Shown in pieces: positions 50,083-58,406 of a DNA stretch of 64,000 nt. Below the pieces are notes generated by a model. That model was not told where the DNA came from. It ran no database searches and saw only the letters and a program-made list of their open reading frames with translations. A program made the translations under genes and the position numbers. Numbering within the stretch: the stretch's first letter is position 1; every line of letters begins with the position of its first letter. The stretch is from an uncultured Oscillospiraceae bacterium (GTDB lineage Bacteria; Bacillota; Clostridia; Oscillospirales; Oscillospiraceae), in assembly GCA_944385035.1 (NCBI GenBank), contig CALWVV010000001.1:124001-188000 (forward strand). Reading direction: 5' to 3'.

Positions 50083-52708
50083 ACGGTCTTTGCGTGATTT
50101 TCGCGGTGTGCTTCACTTTGCCCAGGTCCCGGTTTCGCTGGTTGTGCCGGGCCACCAGTTTGGAAATCTCTCCCTGGACCTGCTCCACCTCCGCTTGGAA
50201 GGCTCTGGCGGACAGGCGCAGGGCCCCGTGACCCAGAATGATCATCTGCTCCAGGGCATCGGAGGTAGCCACCCGGACCCGGTGCTCCTTCCCCAGGTCG
50301 TAGGTTGCCTTTTCGATGTAGGCGTCCGCTGTCTCCGCCTCCTTGGTGTAGACCACATAGATGTTTTCTTTCTTTTCCACCGAGCCGGGATTTCCCTTCA
50401 CCTTGTAGGCATCAAAGACCAGAATGACCACACACTTGCGAAACCCCTGGTAGTTGGACAAAATCTCCTCCAGCGCCCCACGTGCGGCAGAGACATCCTG
50501 GGCAGCCAGCTTTTTCAGCTCCTCCCAGGCAAAGATGATGTTGTAACCGTCCACCAGCAGGTACTCCGGCCCGGTCTTCTGGTTCCGGATGGTATATTTT
50601 CCCTCGTCCAAGCTGGTGCGGGCAGGCTTCTTCTGGGGCTGAAAGGCCTTGGTTTCCACCTTGCCGTAGGTGCGCTCAAAGATGGCCTGGAGCTCCTTGT
50701 CCTGCTCCAGGCTGCCCCCCCGGTACTCCCGCTGTCCTCCGGCGGGGGCGGTGGGCTGGGGAATTTCCTTCTCCCCTCCCAAACGCAGGCCACTGTCCAC
50801 ATGCATATAGTCCCGGACCTGGTCCCACTTTACATTGAACCCCCCTCCGTGGGCACAGAACACCGAATCTGGAGTGTTTTCCACATCCCGCTCCGGATCA
50901 TAGCCTACCTGGGCGACCACCTCTTCCTGGTTTGGGCAGGGCTCGTACCCCCGCAGGGAACAGCTCAGCCGCCCCCTCCCACGGGTGTAGGCGGTGACCT
51001 CACGCCAATAGTCCCGCAGCCCCGCCACCGGGGCATGGCCGGTCAGCAGAACGTTCTCTCCCTCCTGCTCCGGGGGTTCCACCGTCCCTCCCATTCCCTG
51101 GATGTCCGTCATGGCCCGGCCCACACAGTCCACCGGAAGCTCCAGCTGGAAATTATAGTGGGGTTCCAGCAAAAGGCTCTCGGCCTGCATAAGGCCCTGC
51201 CGCACCGCCCGGTAGGTAGCCTGGCGAAAGTCGCCCCCCTCCGTATGCTTCACATGGGCACGCCCCGCTACCAGGGTGATCTTCAGATCGGTAATCGGGG
51301 AACCGGTGAGCACCCCACGATGGCGCTTTTCCATCAGATGGGTGAGAATGAGCCGCTGCCAGTTAAGATCCAGCTGGTCGGTGGGACAGCTTGTCCCAAT
51401 GTGAAGGCCGCTCCCCCGCTCCCCAGGCTCCAACAGCAGATGGACCTCGGCATAGTGCCGCAGGGGCTCAAAATGGCCCACTCCCTCCACAGCGTTGGTG
51501 ATGGTCTCCCGGTAAACGATATTTCCTACGCCAAAGGTCACCTCCACCCCGAACCGCTCCCGGATGAGCCGGGTCATGACCTCCACCTGCACCTCTCCCA
51601 TAAGCTGAAGGTGGATCTCTTCCAGTGCCTCATTCCATACAACCCGCAGCTGGGGATCCTCCTCCTCCAGTTGGCGGAGGTTTCGAAGCATGGTGTGGCG
51701 GTCGCAGCCCTGGGGCAGGATCACCTGGTAGGTCAGTACCGGCTCCAGCTCCGGCTCCCCCGCAGGGGGCTCAGCCCCCAACGAATCCCCCGGACGGGTC
51801 TGACTTAGTCCAGTCACCGCACAGACCGTTCCCGCCGGAGCTTCTTCCAGGGTCTGGTACTTGCTGCCGGAATAGATGCGGATCTGGTTGACCTTCTCCT
51901 GCCAGGTCCCATTCTCCCCCTCCAAAAGGGTGCGCACCTTCAAGCTGCCTCCCGTCACCTTCAGATAGGTGAGCCGGTCACTGCCGTCCCGTGCAATTTT
52001 AAAGACCCGTGCGGCAAATTCGCTGGGGTATTCTTTCCGGGGCCCATAGGCGGCCAAACCGCCCAGCAGCGCCTCTACCCCCTCCAGCTTCAAAGCGGAA
52101 CCAAAATAGCAGGGAAACATGAGCCGCCGGGCCACAAGGTCCGCGGCGTCTTCTGCCGTCACCTCGCCTCCGGAGAGGTAGCGCTCCATAAGCTCCTCGT
52201 CACAGGCGGCCAGGTCCTCCTGGATGGGAGAGAGACCACCCCCAAAGTCCGTACAGCTTCCATCCAGCTTGCTGCGCAGCTCCCCCAGAACCGCTTCCCG
52301 GTCCGCCCCCGCCAGATCCATCTTGTTGACAAAGAGGAAGGTAGGGATCTTGTGCTTTTCCAGCAGCCGCCACATGGTACGGGTATGGCCCTGCACCCCG
52401 TCTGTGCCGCTGATCACTAAAATAGCACAGTCCAATACCTGGAGTGTGCGCTCCATCTCAGCGGCAAAATCCACATGACCAGGGGTATCCAGAATGGTGA
52501 TGGCCCGCTCTGCCCAGGTAAGCTCTGCCTGTTTGGAAAAGATGGTGATCCCACGCTCCCGCTCCTGGACATCGGTATCCAGAAAGGCGTCCTTGTGGTC
52601 CACCCGCCCCAGCCTGCGCACCGCACCGCTGTGGTAGAGCAAGGCCTCAGACAATGTGGTCTTTCCCGCATCCACATGGGCCAAAATTCCGATGATCAGC
52701 TTGTTCAT
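50081..52708 (-). CDS. Tet(M)-like ribosomal GTPase fused to a YacP/Rae1-type NYN endoribonuclease domain
   Basis: An 875-residue protein in two parts. Residues 1 to about 650 follow the ribosomal protection proteins: G1 AHVDAGKTT (10-18), G2 RGIT (52-55), G3 DTPGH (74-78), G4 NKMD (128-131), then EF-G-like domains II-V. The domain IV loop near residues 483-492 reads HVKHTEGGDF; the Ser-Pro-Val tip I remember from Tet(M)/Tet(O) is absent. A linker of about 55 residues leads to a NYN/PIN-like domain (about 715-875) with Asp720 in LLVDGYNII, Asp766 in LVFDAYKVKG, Asp795 in ETADAYIEK and Asp817 in VATSD, as in YacP (Rae1). Probably a ribosome-directed RNase; tetracycline resistance is doubtful. 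Confidence 0.88.
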   Translation of the reverse strand: MNKLIIGILAHVDAGKTTLSEALLYHSGAVRRLGRVDHKDAFLDTDVQERERGITIFSKQAELTWAERAITILDTPGHVDFAAEMERTLQVLDCAILVISGTDGVQGHTRTMWRLLEKHKIPTFLFVNKMDLAGADREAVLGELRSKLDGSCTDFGGGLSPIQEDLAACDEELMERYLSGGEVTAEDAADLVARRLMFPCYFGSALKLEGVEALLGGLAAYGPRKEYPSEFAARVFKIARDGSDRLTYLKVTGGSLKVRTLLEGENGTWQEKVNQIRIYSGSKYQTLEEAPAGTVCAVTGLSQTRPGDSLGAEPPAGEPELEPVLTYQVILPQGCDRHTMLRNLRQLEEEDPQLRVVWNEALEEIHLQLMGEVQVEVMTRLIRERFGVEVTFGVGNIVYRETITNAVEGVGHFEPLRHYAEVHLLLEPGERGSGLHIGTSCPTDQLDLNWQRLILTHLMEKRHRGVLTGSPITDLKITLVAGRAHVKHTEGGDFRQATYRAVRQGLMQAESLLLEPHYNFQLELPVDCVGRAMTDIQGMGGTVEPPEQEGENVLLTGHAPVAGLRDYWREVTAYTRGRGRLSCSLRGYEPCPNQEEVVAQVGYDPERDVENTPDSVFCAHGGGFNVKWDQVRDYMHVDSGLRLGGEKEIPQPTAPAGGQREYRGGSLEQDKELQAIFERTYGKVETKAFQPQKKPARTSLDEGKYTIRNQKTGPEYLLVDGYNIIFAWEELKKLAAQDVSAARGALEEILSNYQGFRKCVVILVFDAYKVKGNPGSVEKKENIYVVYTKEAETADAYIEKATYDLGKEHRVRVATSDALEQMIILGHGALRLSARAFQAEVEQVQGEISKLVARHNQRNRDLGKVKHTAKITQRP

Positions 52709-52745
52709 GTCATCCCCCGCTGCACTTTCATTGTTGTTAACTATC

Positions 52746-52775
52746 AGGATACCCTTTTTCTCGCCCTTCTGTCAA
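52746..52775 (-). promoter_or_regulatory. SigA-type promoter of the GTPase-nuclease gene
   Basis: On the minus strand perfect TTGACA (52770-52775), 18-bp spacer, TATCCT (52746-52751). The leader is about 30 nt, with no room for the long attenuator leader seen in acquired tet(M). The rest of the gap up to 52985 shows no gene. Confidence 0.6.
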
Positions 52776-52985
52776 GCGGACCTTCTCAAGGATTGGCGAA
52801 CGCTCCCTCTCCTCACTCCATCCGTCTCCCGTTCGGCTGAGCCGCATAGCTGTCTCTTGGGAGCTCCCACAAGTTGGTTTCTTAATTTTTCTTATTTTTT
52901 CCTCCCTGCTCCATCTCCAGGGTAGACATTTTCCTGTATTTCGCTTATCATTAAGTGTCGAGTCCTCTGAGAAAGGAGTCATCCT

Positions 52986-53879
52986 ATGCTTTATCACGCT
53001 CTTTGGGTCTTTTTTGTGTACGCTTTTTTGGGCTGGTGTACCGAGGTGAGTTATGCCGCCACCAAAAGCGGAAAATTTGTCAACCGTGGCTTTCTCAACG
53101 GCCCCTGGTGCCCCATTTATGGCTTTGGGGTGGTTATTGTACTGGCCTTTCTGGAACCTTTAAAGGACAATCTGTTTCTTCTGTTTTTAGGCTCTGTGAT
53201 CCTCACCTCCGCTTTGGAGTGGCTGACCGGCTTTCTGCTGGAAAAGCTCTTTGCCCAGCGGTGGTGGGACTATTCTGACGAGCCGTTCAACCTCAGCGGC
53301 TACATCTGCCTGCGGTTTTCCCTGGCCTGGGGCTTTGCCTGTCTCTTTGTGGTCAAGCTCCTTCACCCCACGGTTCTGCTCTTGATCCGCCTGATTCCTC
53401 ATCTGGTGGGACTTGTTTTGCTGGGCATCCTGGTGGTGGTCATGGCCATCGACCTGGCGGCCACCGTCTCTGCCATTGCCAAACTCAATCGCCGTCTGGC
53501 GCTTATTGATGAGCTGGCCGGGCGCATTCGGGAAGCCTCCAACGACTTTGGCGAGGACCTGGCCGAGCGGGTATTGGATGCGGCGGAAAAGGGAGCTGAT
53601 TGGCGGGAAGATCTGGAGGAACTCTCCGACCGGCTCTCCCAGCGCCGGGAGGAATTCTCTGACGATCTGGATGAGCTGAAAGACGACTTCCAGGCCCGCC
53701 TGGAGGCCCGCAAAGCTCAGAACCGCCAGCAGCTGCAGGAGTGGAAGGACGCTGTCCAGGCGCTCATGGACAAGGAGAGCTTTGGGCAAAAGCGCCTGCT
53801 GAAGGCTTTCCCCTCTCTGCGCTCTCTCCAGCACCGGGCTGCTATGGACCGCCTGCGCCGCCATCAGAACCACTCCTGA
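52986..53879 (+). CDS. CmpB-like membrane protein with coiled-coil tail
   Basis: A 297-residue protein of the putative ABC permease CmpB family (PF06541). Four or five helices (about 3-18, 43-60, 62-85, 107-126, 130-160) include the conserved FLGWCTEVSYAATKSGKFVN, GFLNGPWCPIYGFG and the WWDYSDEPFNLSGYICLRFS block. A highly charged coiled-coil (about 168-265) extends into the cytoplasm. No ABC ATPase is nearby, so the transporter label is doubtful. AGAAAGGAG precedes the ATG. Confidence 0.85.
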   Translation: MLYHALWVFFVYAFLGWCTEVSYAATKSGKFVNRGFLNGPWCPIYGFGVVIVLAFLEPLKDNLFLLFLGSVILTSALEWLTGFLLEKLFAQRWWDYSDEPFNLSGYICLRFSLAWGFACLFVVKLLHPTVLLLIRLIPHLVGLVLLGILVVVMAIDLAATVSAIAKLNRRLALIDELAGRIREASNDFGEDLAERVLDAAEKGADWREDLEELSDRLSQRREEFSDDLDELKDDFQARLEARKAQNRQQLQEWKDAVQALMDKESFGQKRLLKAFPSLRSLQHRAAMDRLRRHQNHS

Positions 53880-53895
53880 AGGGCTTCCTTCCCCG

Positions 53896-53924
53896 TTGAT
53901 ATTTCAAAAACCCCGTGATATAAT
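53896..53924 (+). promoter_or_regulatory. SigA-type promoter of the DUF1836 gene
   Basis: TTGATA (53896-53901), 17-bp spacer, perfect TATAAT (53919-53924). It may also drive DegV and prmA downstream, since no terminator separates the three genes. Confidence 0.75.
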
Positions 53925-53960
53925 ATTGAAGATAACATCATAAGAAAGGGATCATTGCCC

Positions 53961-54485
53961 ATGGAAGAAATTCAGGATCTTCGCAGACGCATGGAGGAGG
54001 AGCGCCCCACCCGCTGGGAGGAGCTGCCTGACATTGCCCTCTATATGGACCAGCTCATCTCCTATATGCCCCGGCAGCTCATCCGGTTTGACCAAAATAC
54101 TTCTCTCACCTCTGCCATGGTCAATAACTATATCAAAGATGGCCTTGTCCCCCGTGCAGAGGGAAAGCGGTATGGGCCGGAACACCTGGGTTATCTCACC
54201 GCTGTGGTAGCACTCAAGCAAATCTTGTCTGTACGGGACATTGGCGCCCTGCTCAACGCCGGCCGTGAGACGGGGAAGAGTTCCCCTGAGCTCTACGACT
54301 ACTTCTGCCAGGCCTTGGACCGGGCCATGCATGAAACGGCCCAGGCCATCGACCCGGAAGCGAAGGAACAGGACTTGGCACGAATGGCCCTGGACTTTGC
54401 CCTGCGCAGCTACGCAAACCAGCTGGCCTGCGCCCGGATCCTGGACGTTCTCCAGCCTCGGGACGAAAAGGGCAAGCGGAAATAA
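53961..54485 (+). CDS. DUF1836 protein, probable HTH regulator
   Basis: A 174-residue protein of the DUF1836 family. After an N-terminal acidic helix it has a MerR-like helix-turn-helix region (SLTSAMVNNYIKDGLVPRAEGKRYG), then LGYLTAVVALKQILSVRDIGALL. It probably binds DNA; no ligand or target is visible. ATG at 53961 is preferred over a TTG two codons upstream. Confidence 0.82.
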   Translation: MEEIQDLRRRMEEERPTRWEELPDIALYMDQLISYMPRQLIRFDQNTSLTSAMVNNYIKDGLVPRAEGKRYGPEHLGYLTAVVALKQILSVRDIGALLNAGRETGKSSPELYDYFCQALDRAMHETAQAIDPEAKEQDLARMALDFALRSYANQLACARILDVLQPRDEKGKRK

Positions 54486-54526
54486 ACGGGTTCCCCGTTT
54501 GATTTTAGACGCAAGGAGAGATTGCA

Positions 54527-55399
54527 ATGTCTGATTTTATCATCTTAACCGACTCCTCTGCCGACCTGGGGGCCGACATGGTCCAGCAGTTGGACGTTCA
54601 GGTACTTCCCCTCAGCATTTCCATGGACCAGCAGATCTATCACAACTACCCGGACAACCGGGAGATCGACCCCCACGCCTTTTACCAGCTGCTTCGCCAG
54701 GGACAGGTTGCCACCACTTCCGCCATCAACGTGGCCCAGTATACCGACGCTTTAGAGCCCCTGCTCCAGGCTGGGAAAGATGTGCTGGTTCTGGCCTTCT
54801 CCTCTGGGTTGTCTACCACCTATAATTCCTCCCGGATCGCTGTGGAAGAACTGTCGGAGAAATACCCTGAGCGGAAAATCTACACCGTGGATACCCTGTG
54901 TGCCTCCCTGGGCCAGGGCCTGCTGGTCTATCTGGCCGTCAAGGAGCAGAAAAAGGGCCGTTCCATTGAAGAGGTTCGGGACTGGGTGGAGGAGAACAAG
55001 CTCCACCTGTGCCACCAGTTTACCGTGGATGACCTGCACTTTTTAAAGCGGGGCGGGCGAATCTCCGCTACTACCGCCGTCGTGGGCTCCATGCTTCAAA
55101 TCAAGCCGGTCCTCCACGTAGACAATGAGGGCCACCTGATCAACATTGCCAAAGCCCGCGGCCGTCAGGCCTCCCTGAAAGCCCTGGTGGACAAGATGGA
55201 AAAAACCGCCATTGACCCCGCAAACCAGGTGGTCTTCATCAGCCACGGAGATTGTCCGGAAGATGCTCAGGCAGTGGAACAGATGGTAAAGGAACGCTTT
55301 GGAGTGAAGGAAGTCTACATCAACTATGTAGGACCTGTCATTGGCGCCCATTCCGGCCCAGGCACTCTGGCCCTGTTCTATATGGGCACGGAGCGCTGA
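54527..55399 (+). CDS. DegV family protein (FakB-like fatty acid binding)
   Basis: A 290-residue DegV protein. DSSADLGADMVQQL at the start, the SxTTSAIN-type binding loop ATTSAINVAQY, AFSSGLSTTYNSS and FLKRGGRIS are the conserved segments. FakB proteins present exogenous fatty acids to the FakA kinase; no fakA is in the window, so the lipid role is by family. It starts 41 bp after DUF1836. Confidence 0.92.
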   Translation: MSDFIILTDSSADLGADMVQQLDVQVLPLSISMDQQIYHNYPDNREIDPHAFYQLLRQGQVATTSAINVAQYTDALEPLLQAGKDVLVLAFSSGLSTTYNSSRIAVEELSEKYPERKIYTVDTLCASLGQGLLVYLAVKEQKKGRSIEEVRDWVEENKLHLCHQFTVDDLHFLKRGGRISATTAVVGSMLQIKPVLHVDNEGHLINIAKARGRQASLKALVDKMEKTAIDPANQVVFISHGDCPEDAQAVEQMVKERFGVKEVYINYVGPVIGAHSGPGTLALFYMGTER

Positions 55400-55432
55400 G
55401 CACGTTTACCAATTGAGAAGGAGGTTCTCGCT

Positions 55433-56374
55433 TTGGAGGAAACAAAATGGCTGGAGGTGGCCGTCAACACCGCCCCTGACAAGCTGGACGAGGTGTGCGC
55501 CAAATTGACCGCCGCCGGGATGGACGGCCTGGTGATCGAGGATGAGGGAGAGTTTCTCCGCTTCCTGGAGCAAAACAAGCAGTACTGGGACTATGTGGAC
55601 CAGGAGCTGCTGGACAAGATGAAGGGCGTTACCCGTGTAAAGTTCTACGTCACCGACGACGAGGATGGAAAAAAGCAGCTCGCCCAGTATACCCATGGCC
55701 TGGGCTGGGAATATACCGTCACCCCCCTCAGTGACAATGACTGGGCCTATAGCTGGCAGAAGTACTATAAGCCCCTGGAAATCGGCACACGGCTCTATGT
55801 GGTGCCTCAGTGGATGCGGGATGACCCCGTTCCCGATGGGCGGGTCCCGTTTTATCTGAACCCTGGCCTCACCTTTGGAACCGGCTCTCATGCCTCTACC
55901 CAGCTTTGTCTGGAGGGCGTGGAGGAGCATACCAAAGCCGGCCGGGCCGTGCTGGACCTGGGCTGTGGCAGCGGCATCTTATCCATCGCCGCCCTGTGCC
56001 TGGGAGCCGGGGATGCGGTAGCAGTAGACATCGACCCCAAGGCGGTGGACGTAGCCTATGAAAATGCCGCCCTCAACGGCATTGGAAAAGACCGCTACAC
56101 CGTCCGGGCCGGAAATGTTCTTTCCGACGCCGCTCTGGCTCGGGAACTGTCTCAGCGGCAGTACCACTTGGTACTGGCCAATATTGTGGCCGATGTGATC
56201 ATCCCCCTGGCCCCCCATGTCCCCTCTCTGCTGGAGGAGGACGGCGTGTTTCTCTGCTCGGGAATCATTGACACCCGTGCCCACGAGGTGGAGGATGCCC
56301 TGCGCAAAGTGGGGCTGAAGCTGACCCGCAAGCGGGAGAAAAACGGCTGGGTGGCCCTGGAAGCAACCAAATAA
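55433..56374 (+). CDS. prmA: Ribosomal protein L11 methyltransferase
   Basis: Methylates L11 using SAM; 313 residues. N-terminal substrate-recognition domain, then the Rossmann domain with NPGLTFGTGSHASTQLCLE, motif I LDLGCGSGILSIAA and VLANIVADVI. The start is TTG at 55433 with AAGGAGG at 8 nt; the ATG shortly after is out of frame. SAM synthetase lies convergently downstream. Confidence 0.94.
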   Translation: MEETKWLEVAVNTAPDKLDEVCAKLTAAGMDGLVIEDEGEFLRFLEQNKQYWDYVDQELLDKMKGVTRVKFYVTDDEDGKKQLAQYTHGLGWEYTVTPLSDNDWAYSWQKYYKPLEIGTRLYVVPQWMRDDPVPDGRVPFYLNPGLTFGTGSHASTQLCLEGVEEHTKAGRAVLDLGCGSGILSIAALCLGAGDAVAVDIDPKAVDVAYENAALNGIGKDRYTVRAGNVLSDAALARELSQRQYHLVLANIVADVIIPLAPHVPSLLEEDGVFLCSGIIDTRAHEVEDALRKVGLKLTRKREKNGWVALEATK

Positions 56375-56409
56375 AAAAGGCTGGAACGGAAAATCCGTTC
56401 CAGCCTTTT
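56375..56409. terminator. Bidirectional terminator between prmA and metK
   Basis: AAAAGGCTGGAACGGA pairs perfectly with TCCGTTCCAGCCTTTT across AAA, with T/A runs on both sides. Confidence 0.93.
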
Positions 56410-56413
56410 GTTT

Positions 56414-57598
56414 TTATGCCAGAGCCTTCTTCAGCTCTTCCACCCGGTTGAGCTTCTCCCAGGGCAGATCCAGGTCGCTGCGGCCAAAATGGCCGTAGGC
56501 GGCCGTCTGCCGGTAGATGGGCCGGCGCAGGTCCAGGTCCCGGATAATGGCAGCGGGGCGCAGGTCAAAGACCTTCTCCACCGCCTCCTCCAGCTTGCTG
56601 TCGGAAACCACACCGGTACCGAAGGTGTCCACCCGCACAGAAACGGGCCGGGCGACGCCAATGGCATAGGCCAACTGCACCTGGCAGCGCTTGGCCAGAC
56701 CGGCGGCCACCACGTTCTTGGCCACCCACCGGGCGGCGTAGGCCGCGGAGCGGTCCACCTTGGTGGGGTCCTTCCCGGAGAAAGCGCCGCCGCCGTGGGG
56801 AGCACTGCCGCCGTAGGTGTCCACAATGATCTTCCGTCCGGTGAGGCCGGAATCCCCCTGGGGACCACCCACCACAAAACGGCCGGTGGGGTTCACATAG
56901 ATCTTTGTCTCATCATCCAGCAGTTCCTTGGGGAGAATGGGCTTGATGACCAGCTCGATCATGTCCTTGCGGATCTGTTCCAGCTCCACTTCGGGGCCGT
57001 GCTGGGTAGAAACCACCACCGCGTCAATACGCTTGGGGGTGTCGTCCTCGTTATACTCCACGGTAACCTGGGTCTTGCCGTCGGGCCGCAGGTAGTGCAC
57101 CTGGCCCTCCTTGCGCACCTTTGTCAGCTGGATGGCCAGCTTGTGGGCCAGAGAGATGGGCAGGGGCATCAGCTCCTCTGTCTCATCACAGGCGTAGCCG
57201 AACATCATGCCCTGGTCACCGGCGCCGTTGTCCAGCCCGTCGTCCTGCTCGCCCTCCTTGGCCTCCAGGCACTTGTCCACACCCATGGCAATGTCGGGAG
57301 ACTGCTCATCGATGGAGGTAAGCACCGCACAGGTGTCACAGTCAAAGCCAAACTTTGCCCGGTCATAGCCGATGTCCCGCACCACTTCCCGTGCGATCTT
57401 GGGGATATCCACATAACAATTGGTGGTGATCTCACCCATCACATGCACCAGGCCGGTGGTCACCGTCGTCTCACAGGCCACACGGGACATGGGGTCCTTC
57501 TCCAGCATAGCGTCCAGCACTGCATCGGAAATCTGGTCACAGATCTTGTCGGGATGCCCTTCGGTGACGGATTCAGAAGTAAAAAGTCTCTTTGCCAT
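56414..57598 (-). CDS. metK: S-adenosylmethionine synthetase
   Basis: Makes SAM from methionine and ATP; 394 residues. [20 protein letters not shown] at the start, [12 protein letters not shown] (MgATP/methionine site), and [19 protein letters not shown] (P-loop-like) are conserved. The ATG at 57598 follows AAAGGAAT; a longer frame to 57739 runs through the riboswitch and is rejected. Expression is controlled by the SAM-I riboswitch upstream. Confidence 0.97.
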   Translation of the reverse strand: MAKRLFTSESVTEGHPDKICDQISDAVLDAMLEKDPMSRVACETTVTTGLVHVMGEITTNCYVDIPKIAREVVRDIGYDRAKFGFDCDTCAVLTSIDEQSPDIAMGVDKCLEAKEGEQDDGLDNGAGDQGMMFGYACDETEELMPLPISLAHKLAIQLTKVRKEGQVHYLRPDGKTQVTVEYNEDDTPKRIDAVVVSTQHGPEVELEQIRKDMIELVIKPILPKELLDDETKIYVNPTGRFVVGGPQGDSGLTGRKIIVDTYGGSAPHGGGAFSGKDPTKVDRSAAYAARWVAKNVVAAGLAKRCQVQLAYAIGVARPVSVRVDTFGTGVVSDSKLEEAVEKVFDLRPAAIIRDLDLRRPIYRQTAAYGHFGRSDLDLPWEKLNRVEELKKALA

Positions 57599-57630
57599 AA
57601 TTCCATTCCTTTCTTTTTGTCGGGAGGATG

Positions 57631-57772
57631 AAAAACGCCCCGCCAGGCGGCGGAGCGTTGCGTTTTTATGCACCCTCATCTTGCGATACACTACCGCCGG
57701 ATTTGGCACCTTGCCAAAGGCAGGTTGCCGTGGTTTCATAGGGCCGGTCCCTCAACCACTCTTGATAAGGCT
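57631..57772 (-). promoter_or_regulatory. metK: SAM-I (S-box) riboswitch with terminator
   Basis: On the minus strand the aptamer (57672-57772) shows the S-box blocks CTTATCAAGAGTGG, TTGAGGGACCGGCCC, ATGAAACCACGGCAACC, GGTGCCAAATCC and AGATGAGGG in order. A terminator (57631-57667; AAAAACG/CGTTTTT around a GC-rich inner stem) follows. High SAM should stop transcription before metK. Confidence 0.96.
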
Positions 57773-57790
57773 ATTGAGTTGTACTGGACG

Positions 57791-57818
57791 ATTATAGCAG
57801 GTTTTTTCCGTTTGTCAA
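57791..57818 (-). promoter_or_regulatory. metK: SigA-type promoter of the SAM riboswitch-metK unit
   Basis: On the minus strand perfect TTGACA (57813-57818), 16-bp spacer, perfect TATAAT (57791-57796). The -35 overlaps the ogt stop codon. Confidence 0.8.
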
Positions 57819-58294
57819 CTGCTTTCTCCATTTCTCTTCAAAACTTGTTGCTCCAGCTCCAACAGACGCCGTTTCATATCGATCCCCCCGGCATAGCCGG
57901 TAAGCGTCCCGTTCGTCCCCACCACCCGGTGGCAGGGCACCACGATCCACATAGGGTTTTTCCCATTGGCCGCTCCCACCGCCCGGACCGTCTTCGGGTT
58001 CCCTACGGCTTGGGCAATCTCCCGATAGCTGCGGGTCTGGCCATAGGGGATCGTCTCTAGCGCAGCCCAGACCTTTTTTTGAAACTCCGTCCCCCGCAGC
58101 TCATAAGGAAAGTCAAACGTCTGCCGCTGACCAGAAAAATATTCCTGCAGCTGGGAAAATACCTTTTTCGTCAGCTCTGTAGGCTCTCCCCGCTCTTTTG
58201 TGGGTTCCACTGTGCGCAGACGCAGGAGAACATCCCCCTCATAGTCCATACGGACGGGACCAAAAGGGCTCTCATAAATGGCAAATCCGGCCAC
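57815..58294 (-). CDS. ogt: Methylated-DNA-[protein]-cysteine S-methyltransferase
   Basis: Suicide repair of O6-methylguanine; 159 residues. The acceptor Cys lies in MWIVVPCHRVVG, preceded by the helix-turn-helix PYGQTRSYREIAQAVG. The GTG at 58294 is chosen because AGAGGAGTGAG precedes it; a GTG twelve codons upstream has no SD. No terminator separates it from metK. Confidence 0.94.
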   Translation of the reverse strand: MAGFAIYESPFGPVRMDYEGDVLLRLRTVEPTKERGEPTELTKKVFSQLQEYFSGQRQTFDFPYELRGTEFQKKVWAALETIPYGQTRSYREIAQAVGNPKTVRAVGAANGKNPMWIVVPCHRVVGTNGTLTGYAGGIDMKRRLLELEQQVLKRNGESS

Positions 58295-58354
58295 AGCGCT
58301 CACTCCTCTTGTTTTTTCTGAGTATATCACATTCCGCCCCCGCTGAACAAGTCT

Positions 58355-58392
58355 TAAAAAGCCGGGCTGCTTCCATTGGAGCAGCCCGGCTT
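58355..58392 (-). terminator. Terminator of hbd
   Basis: AAGCCGGGCTGCT pairs perfectly with AGCAGCCCGGCTT across an 8-nt loop; TTTTTAA follows on the minus strand. Confidence 0.92.
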
Positions 58393-58406
58393 GCTAAAAC
58401 AAAAAC

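Noticed and set aside
50081-52708. Acquired tetracycline-resistance gene
   Set aside because: The domain IV tip lacks the protection motif, there is no regulatory leader or mobile element nearby, and a nuclease domain is fused.
57599-57739. N-terminal extension of MetK
   Set aside because: It translates the SAM-I riboswitch and terminator.
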